DNA from: Symbiodinium natans
Lineage: Eukaryota > Sar > Dinophyceae > Suessiales > Symbiodiniaceae
DNA length: 64,000 nt
Reading direction: 5' to 3'
NCBI GenBank assembly: GCA_905221605.1
Contig: CAJNDS010002127.1
Location: 591,246-655,245 of the forward strand
Part shown: in pieces, positions 53,001 to 62,000 of the stretch
How positions within the stretch are numbered: the first letter of the stretch is position 1
Layout of the letters: each line of letters begins with the position of its first letter
Position numbers and translations under genes: made by a program
Notes under the pieces: generated by a model
What the model was told of the DNA's origin: nothing
Databases searched by the model: none
Seen by the model: the letters and a program-made list of their open reading frames with translations, nothing else

Positions 53001-56000
53001 TGAGTCTAGATTGCAAGTACACTGACCCTAAACCCTACACCCTACACCGATGCTATATGCCCTGAACCCTGCCCTAAACCCGAAGCCCTAAACCCTAAAC
53101 CCAAGCCTAGCCCCTGAGCTTGAGCTAAGGAACATGGTGCCGGACTCAGCTGCCGCAGGCTCTCACATGTCGTGGGTCGATGCTGGTTTCCGGCGGAGTG
53201 AGACCCTAAACCCTAAACCCTAAACCCTAAACCCTAAACCCTAAACCCTAAACCCTAAACCCTAAACCCTAAACCCTAAACCCTAAACCCTAAACCCTAA
53301 ACCCTAAACCCTAAACCCAAACCCCAAAACCCCAACCCTAAACCCTAACCCAACCCTACACCCTAAACCCTACCCTAACCTAAACCCTAACCCTAAACCC
53401 TAACCTAAACCCCAAACCCTAAACCCTAAACCCGAAACCCTAGACCCTAAACCCTAACCCCAGAACCACAAAGCCACAAAGCCACAATGCCATCTTAAGA
53501 ACCCCATCTCAGAGCCCCTAAACCCCCGAATCCGATACCCTAGGCCCTGAGCCCCTGATTTTCCGAGACCCCTAAACCCTAAACCCTAAACCCTAAACCC
53601 TAAACCCTAAACCCTAAACCCTAAACCCTAAACCCTAAACCCTAAACCCTAAACCCTAAACCCTAAACCCTAAACCCTAAACCCTAAACCCTATCCCCTA
53701 AACTCGTTGCCCCCTAAACATCCTTGGCAGCCAGTGCCCAGGACGTCCGGTTCAACATCAACCTGGCCCAGGCCCACGGCCAGAAGCGGGGAGTTTCATG
53801 TAGGGTTACGCGTGGCGTTTAGGATATATGTATAGATTAATCTATATATATATATATATATATGTGAGAGGGACCTTTTGGGTCCATTTCACGTATATCA
53901 CTTGTATGAGGAATTTAATTTATTTACCTATTAATTTCTTTAATTTCTTTAATTTCTGGGGCTCTCTTAGGGAAATAAATGAAATTAAAGAAATTAATTA
54001 ATTTCTTTAATTTCTTTAATTTCTGGGCCTCTCTGTGCGAAATTAAAGAAATTAAAGAAATTAATTAATTTCATTAATTTCTTTAATTTCCGGGCCTCTC
54101 TGTGAGAAATTAAAGAAATTAAAGAAACTAAATAATTTCATTAATTTCTTTAATTTCTGGGCCTCTCTGTGCGAAATTAAAGAAATTAAAGAAATTAATT
54201 AATTTCTTTAATTTCATTAATTTCATTAATTTCTTTAATTTATTTTAATTAGTCCCGTGAGCCGGGGGGGGGCCCCAATTAATTTCTTTTATTTCTTTAA
54301 TTTCTGGGCCTCTCTGTGAGAAATTAAAGAAATTAAAGAAATTAATTCCGGTAGCCCTTCGGGCTTGCGAGACTAATTAAAAGAAATTAAAGAAATTAAA
54401 GAAATTAATGAAATTAATTAATTTCTTTAATTTCTTTAATTTCTGGGCCTCTCTGTGAGAAATTAAAGAAATTAAAGAAATTAATTAATTTCATTAATCT
54501 CTTTAATTTCTGGGCCTCTCTGTGAGAAATTAAAGAAATTAAAGAAATTAATTAATTTCATTAATTTCTTTAATTTCTGGGCCTCTCTGTGCGAAATTAA
54601 AGAAATTAAAGAAATTAATTAATTTCTTTAATTTCATTAATTTCATTAATTTCTTTAATTTATTTTAAGTAGTCCCGTGAGCCGGGGGGCCCCCCCCAAT
54701 TAATTTCTTTAATTTCTTTAATTTCTGGGCCTCTCTGTGAGAAATTAAAGAAATTAAAGAAATTACTTAATTTCATTAATTTCTTTAATTTCTGGGCCTC
54801 TCTGTGAGAAATTAAAGAAATTAAAGAAATTAAAGAAATTAAAGAAATTAATTAATTTCATTAATTTCTGGGCCTCTCTGTGCGAAATTAAAGAAATTAA
54901 AGAAATTAATTAATTTGTTTAATTTCATTAATTTCATTAATTTCTTTATTTTATTTTAATTAGTCCCGTGAGCCGGGGGGGCTACCCCAATTAATTTCTT
55001 AATTTCTTTAATTTCTGGGCCTCTCTGTGAGAAATTAAAGAAATTACAGAAATTAATTCAGGTAGCCCTTCGGGCTTGCGAGACTAACTAAAAGAAATTA
55101 AAGAATTTAAAGAAATTAAAGAAATTAATGAAATTAATTAATTTCTTTAATTTCTTTAATTTCTGGGCCTCTCTGTGAGAAATTAAAGAAATTAAAGAAA
55201 TTAATTAATTTCATTAATTTCTTTAATTTCTGGGCCTCTCTGTGCGAAATTAAAGAAATTAAAGAAATTAATTAATTTCTTTAATTTCATTAATTTCATT
55301 AATTTCCTTAATTTCATTAATTTCTTTAATTTATTTTCATTAGTCCCGTGAGCCGGGGGGGGGGGCCCAATTAATTTCTTTAATTTCTTTAATTTCTGGG
55401 CCTCTCTGTGAGAAATTAAAGAAATTAAAGAAATTAATTCCGGTAGCCCTTCGGGCTTGCGAGACTAATTAAAAGAAATTAAAAGAAATTAAAAGAAATT
55501 AAAGAAATTAAAGAAATTAAAGAAATTAAAGAAATTAATTAATTTCTTTAATTTCTTTAATTTCTGGGCCTCTCTGTGAGAAATTAAAGAAATTAAAGAA
55601 ATTAATTAATTTCATTAATTTCTTTAATTTCTGGGCCTCTCTGTGAGAAATTAAAGAAATTAAAGAAATTAATTAATTTCATTAATTTCTTTAATTTCTG
55701 GCCCTCTCTGTGCGAAATTAAAGAAATTAAAGAAATTAATTAATTTCTTTAATTTCATTAATTTCATTAATTTCTTTAATTTATTTTAATTAGTCCCGTG
55801 AGCCGGGGGGGGGGGCCCCAATTAATTTCTTTAATTTCTTTAATTTCTGGGCCTCTCTGTGAGAAATTAAAGAAATTAAAGAAATTAATTCCGGTAGCCC
55901 TTCGGGCTTGCGAGACTAATTAAAAGAAATTAATGAAATTAAAGAAATTAATGAAATTAATTAATTTCTTGAATTTCTTGAATTTCTGGGCCTCTCTGTG

Positions 56001-59000
56001 AGAAATTAAAGAAATTAAAGAAATTAATCAATTTCATTAATTTCTTTAATTTCTGGGCCTCTCTGTGCGAAATTAAAGAAATTAAAGAAATTAGTTAATT
56101 TCTTTAATTTCATTAATTTCATAAATTTCTTTAATAAAATTTCCCTGATGTTTCCCTGTTGCGCTTTTTTTTGGCCCCGATTGTTTCAGGGAAGTTTTCC
56201 CTTGAAACCCCTGTGTAGTGCTAGAATTTCCCCTCGAATCCCTTTAAGGCTTCGTGTATCTGTACCGCGTTCCCTTTTCTATTCCCTTACTTTCGTGCTG
56301 AAACCATCGCCCTTTCTTTCCCTTAATTTCCCCAGTCATCCCTTAAAGAAAGGGACGCCTTCAAGATGTAGGAAGGATTTTTCATATAGTTGTGTGTACA
56401 ATGGCTTGGTACTAGCGCTCTAATTTTCAAGAAGCTGTTTTGCAAGTAATGTGTGTCACGAGTTTGCTACGTTCATAGGCAGACGATGTAAATACACCCT
56501 CTCTAAACAAACCATTTCCCCTAAACCCTGAACCCTAAACTCTAAACCCTAAACGCTCAAAGACTCCTACGGCCTCCAGGCCCTCTAAGAATCCCAAGTT
56601 CTCTAAGACTCCCAAGCCCCCTACACTTCCTAAGGCCCCGAAGCTCCCCAGGCCCCCTGAGCCCGCCAAGCCTCCTTAAGTCCCGTAAGCTCCCTAAGCT
56701 GTCGAAGCCCCCTTACTCCCTAAACAATTTCGCAGAGCAAGCAGACAGCAAGTGAAGTTCATACAGTTCAAGTCCGTTTACTTCAGATCTATTGAATGCC
56801 AATGAAGTGTATAGAGTTGACCACAAGTGCATGGCATTCAACTCAACACACTTGAGTGCCATGCAGTTCGAGTGCATACACGTCCAGTATACAAGTGCAG
56901 TATACAAGTGAGTATGCAACCATATAAGTGCATACACTTAAGTGCATACACTTGTCCAAGTGCATACAGTTCGAGCGCACAGAGTCAAGTGCATAGACTC
57001 AACGCACCGCAAATCGATGCTTTCGGGCCAATCGTCTTCTAGTTTAAATTAGTCCCGTGAGCCGGGTGGGCTCCCCCAATTAATTTCATTAATTTCTTTA
57101 ATTTCTGGGTCTCTCTGTGAGAAATTAAAGAAATTAAAGAAACAAAAAAGAAATTAAAGAAATTAATTCAGGCAGCCGTTCGGGCTTGCGAGACTAATTA
57201 AACGAAATTACAGAAAGTAAAGAAATTCAAGAAATTGAGGGAGTTAAAGAAATTAAAGGTTTTCAGAAATTCAAACAATAAAGAAATCAAAGAAATTAAA
57301 GAAATTAATGAAATTCATGAAACTAATTCCGGCAGCTGTTCGGGCTTGCGAGATTAATGAAAACAAATTAAAGAAATTCACAATTCATTAATTTCCGTAA
57401 CTTCTTCCTGTCTGTGAGAAAAACAAGAAATGCAAGAAGTTAATTCCGGTAGTCGTTCGGGCTTACCAAAAGCAAAGGAGAATCACGTCCCATTGAAAGA
57501 TAGACGAGTTGTGTCTTTGTACGTTGCGAGGTGGGGGAGCTCTTTCACAAGAGGTAGGTAGAGGACTCTCTCATGTCCGGCAAAGAGATAGAGACGATCT
57601 TTCATGACCCGCTACGAGATAGAGGAGCCTCTTTCATGTAAAGGGTAGGAAACGGTAGAGCTGCGAGCTCGTCTACCCATTGACGGGAAATGAGCAAGAC
57701 AGGACATTAGAGTGCTCTTGTAGCTTGTATGAGTGAATTCTTGTCATTGAAAAAGGGGAGCTCTTTCGCAAGCGGTAAAGTAGAGAACTCTCTCATTTGC
57801 TGGAAAGTCTTTCATGACCTATTGCGAGATAAAGAAGCTCTGCCACGTAGAAGGTAGCAAACGGTAGAGCTGAGACGCTGAGAGCTCCTCTACCTAGGGA
57901 CCTAGTGACGGGGAACCAAAAGGATAGGATATGAGAGAGCTCTCCTGAAGGAGTTCTTCAATCTCTGATTAGGAGATGAATGAGCTCCTGTCTCTTCTCA
58001 TACGTAATGACAGACAGGAAATGAACGATGCCCTCGAGCTTTTAACGCATCAAGAAAAAGCTCCTCTATCCCCTACAAGAGTGGGAGAGAGGGAAGCCCT
58101 CTCTGACCTATTAGGAGATAGAAGAGCTTGCTCATTGCAAAATATCAAGAGGAGGAGCTCTTGCAGAAGTCATGACCTGTTAGGAACCAGAGGAGATAGA
58201 AGAGCTTGCTCATTGCAAAAGGGGAAGCGGAGGAGCACTTGCAGAAGAGGCAAGGAGCTCCTTCACTTGCTACAAAGACACAGAGGAGCTTTCAGACGAC
58301 GTATATTCAGAGATAGCGAAACTCGATCACGTAGAGATAGAGACTCTCTTAATAGAGACTAATGAGTTATGTCATGTCTCATTTATCGGACAGAGAATGG
58401 CCCAGGGCGACCTTCAAAACTCTTCATTGATAGAGAAGCTATTTCGGAAAACAAACATGGTGGAGAACTCTCTCATTCCTGCAATGTGATACAGGAGGTC
58501 TCTCATGACCTCTTGTGAGATAGAGACCGGTTGCATCAGGGAAGTTTTCCCTGGAAACCCTTTGCTATTCCCTTACTTTGGTGCTGAAACCATCACGTTC
58601 TTGTTCCTTAATGCCCCAGTAAACCCTTGGAGAAAGAGGTGTTTTCAAGATGTGGTGGGGTATCTCATGTAGGAATGTACAATGGTTAGACACTAGCGCT
58701 CTTGCTTTCAAGAAGCAGTCTTGCAAGTAATGGCTCTGGGTTATGTCACGGGTTTGTTACGGTAATAGGCAGACTACACAAATACACCCTCCATTAAATT
58801 CCCGTAGCCCTATAAACCCTACACCCTGCACGCGAATCCTGAGCCCCCTAAGACTCCTATGCCCCCTACGATGAGATATAGTTCATGGGAGAGCTCTTAT
58901 ACCGTTTATGAATGCATTCTTCTATCTTTGAGATGAAAGAGCTCCTCTATCTTCTCATAGGAAATGAAAGAGATCCTGCATATGAAAAGAAAAGACCCTT

Positions 59001-62000
59001 CGAGAAAAGTTAAAGAATGGTAACGAATCCATGTCATCAATCTTTTCATGCGTAATGAGAGCGCTCCACACTCTTAATGGGACATGAAAGAGCTCCTCCA
59101 TTTCTTTGAAATCAAAACCTTGCTTTCTCCCTGAGTGACAAAGATCTCTTGGAAATGAGAGATCTCTGCTACCACTTTCGAAAAAATGAGCTCCTATATC
59201 TCGGAGTCGGAAAGATAAAGATGTGAAAAGGAGCCCTCCCAAACCTACGAGGCGCCAGAGCACCCGCCCGCAGCTTTTCAAGCAGGAGAAAGGCTCTTTC
59301 GTAAGGGGCGGAGGAGCTCTGTCATTCCCTCAACCAGAGGGAGGGGAGCCCTCTCATGACCTATTCAAGAGAGAGGAGATAGAAGAGCTTGCTCATTGCT
59401 CTTTAGGATGCGGAGGAGCTTTTGCACAAGAGGCAAGGAGCTCTTTTACTTCTACAAACGCATAGAAGAGCGTTTAGATGACCTGTTACGAAATAGAATA
59501 AATGCTGTCTCACGTAAGCGAGAGAGACTGATGAGTTATGCGACGCTCCATTTCAGGGATAGGCCTTCGAAACCTTCAATTAGGGTTGATCTCTCGCAAA
59601 AAGGTAAAAGAGCTATGTCATTTCCTACGAAGCGATAAGCAGCCTAGAGACAATCGGCTTCTCTCATGTTTGCTTCATGGATAGAGAAGCTTTCTCAACC
59701 AAAACCAAAGAGACGGATCATGTCCCATTGAAAGATAGACGAGTTCTGTCTTTGTACGTTACGAGGTGGGGGAGCTCTTTCACAAGAGGTAGGTAGAGGA
59801 CTCTCATGTCCGGCAAAGAGATAGAGACGATCTTTCATGACCCGCTACGAGATAGAGAGCCTCTTTCATGTAAAGGGTAAGATATAGAAGAGCTGTGAGC
59901 TCCTTTACCTATCGACGGGAACTCTTATAGCTTTCATGAATGAGTTCTTGCCAGTGAACAAAGGGAGCTCTTTCACAAAGGGTAGATAGAGACCTCTCTC
60001 ATTTCCTGTAAAAGAAAGAGGAGGTCTCTCACGACCTGATTATTGCGAGATAGAGAAGCTATGTCATATAAAGATAAGAAATGGTAGAGCTGAGGACTCC
60101 TCTGCCTAGTGACGGGAAATCAGTTAGATAGGACATGAGAGAACTTTCATACATTTCTTATGAATGAGTTCTTCAATCTCTGAATAGAAAATGAATGAGC
60201 TCCTGTGTCTTCGCATACGAAATGACAGTGTGGAAATGAGCTGTCTCATGACCTGTTAGGAAACAGAGGAGATAAAGAGCTTGCTCATTGCAAAAGAGGA
60301 AGCGGAGGGCTCTTGCAGAAGAGGCAAGGAGCTCCTTCACTTGCTGCAAAGATACAGAGGAGCTTTCAGATGACCTATTCAGAGATAGCGAAACTCGATC
60401 ACGTAAACGATAGAGATTGAAAAGTTATGTCATGCCCCATTTCAGGGATAGAGAATGGCCTTCCAGACTTTCATTTCGAATAAAGGAGAGATCTGTCACA
60501 GAAAGGTAGAAGAGCTATTCATTTCTTATTATATCACGGGTAGACAAGCTTTTTCTCAAATACAAACAAAAAACCTGGCTCATGCACCATTGAAAGATAG
60601 ACGAGTCCTGTCACTCTCGATCACAAGGTGGAGGAGCTCTTTCACACGAGGTAGGTAGAGCACTCTCTCTTTTCTTGCAAAGAGATAGAGAAGATCTGTC
60701 ATGACTCCATGAACCGTTACGAGATAGAGAAGCCTCTTTCATGTAAAGGATAGGTCATGGTAGAGCTGAGAGCTCCTCTGCCTAGTGATGGCAAACGAGA
60801 AATAGGAACCAAAGGAGATAGAAGAGGTTGCTCATTGCAAAATAGGAAGCGGAGGAGCTATTGCAGAAGAGGCAAGCAGCTCCTTCACTTGCTGCGCAGA
60901 CACAAAGGAGCTTTCAGATGACCTGTTCAGAGATAGCGAAACTCTCTCACGTAAACGATAGAGACTGATGAGTTGTGTCCCCATTCAAGGGATAGAGAAT
61001 GGCCTTCCAAACTTTCATTTCGGGTAAAGAAGAGATCTGTCGCAAAAAGGTAGAAGAGCTATGTCATTTCTTATGCATCGATAAACGGCTACTCGCATGA
61101 TTTCTTCATCGATAGAGAAGCAGCTATTTCTGAATAGAAATTCACAATGGAGCTGTCTCATGTCCCAGTGAAAGATAGACGAGTTGTGGCATTTGATTTT
61201 GAGGTGAAGGAGCTCTTTCACAAGAGGTAGGTAGAGGACTCTCTAATGTTCTGCAAAGAGATAGAGGCAATCTTTCTTGACCCGCTACGAGATAGAGGAG
61301 CCTCTTCCATGTAAAGGGTAGGATGTGGTAGAGCTGTGAGCTCCTCTACCTATCGACGGGAAATTAACAAGAAAGTACATTCGAGAGCTCTTACAGCTTC
61401 TATGAATGAGTTCTTGTGATTGAACAAAGGGAGCTCTTTCACAAAAGGCAGATAGAGACCTCTCTCATTTCCTGCAAAAGAAAGAGGAGGTCTCTCATGA
61501 CCTATTGCGAGATAGAGAAGCTATGTCATATAAAAGATACGAAATGGTAGAGCTGAGCGCTGGTGACGGCAAATGAACTAGGTAGGACATGAGAGAGCTC
61601 TTATACATTGTATGAGAGATTTCTTATATCTATATCTCTTGTGAACGAGTTCTTCAATCTCTGACTAGGAGATGAATGAGCTCCTGTATCTTCTCATACG
61701 AAATGACAGAATGGATATAAATGATGTCCTCTAGCTGTTAACGCAACATGAAAAAACCTCCTCTATCCCCTAAAAGAGAAGGAGAGAGGGAAGCCCGCTC
61801 ATGACCTATTAGGAACCAGAGGAGATAAAAGAGCTTGCTCATTGCAAAATAGGAAGCGGAGGGCTCTTGCAGAAGAGGCAAGGAGCTCCTTCACTTGCTG
61901 CAAAGATACAGAGGAGCTTTCAGATGACCTATTCAGAGATAGCGAAACTCTATCACGTAAACGATAGCGAGAGATGCGTTATGTCATGTCCCATTTGATG

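Noticed and set aside
53913-56137. CRISPR array
   Set aside because: Repeats are palindromic and AT-rich, without unique spacers of constant length, in a eukaryotic intron.
57976-58362. 128-aa Arg-rich protein
   Set aside because: Made entirely of the purine-rich satellite, and the frame is not kept in the other units.
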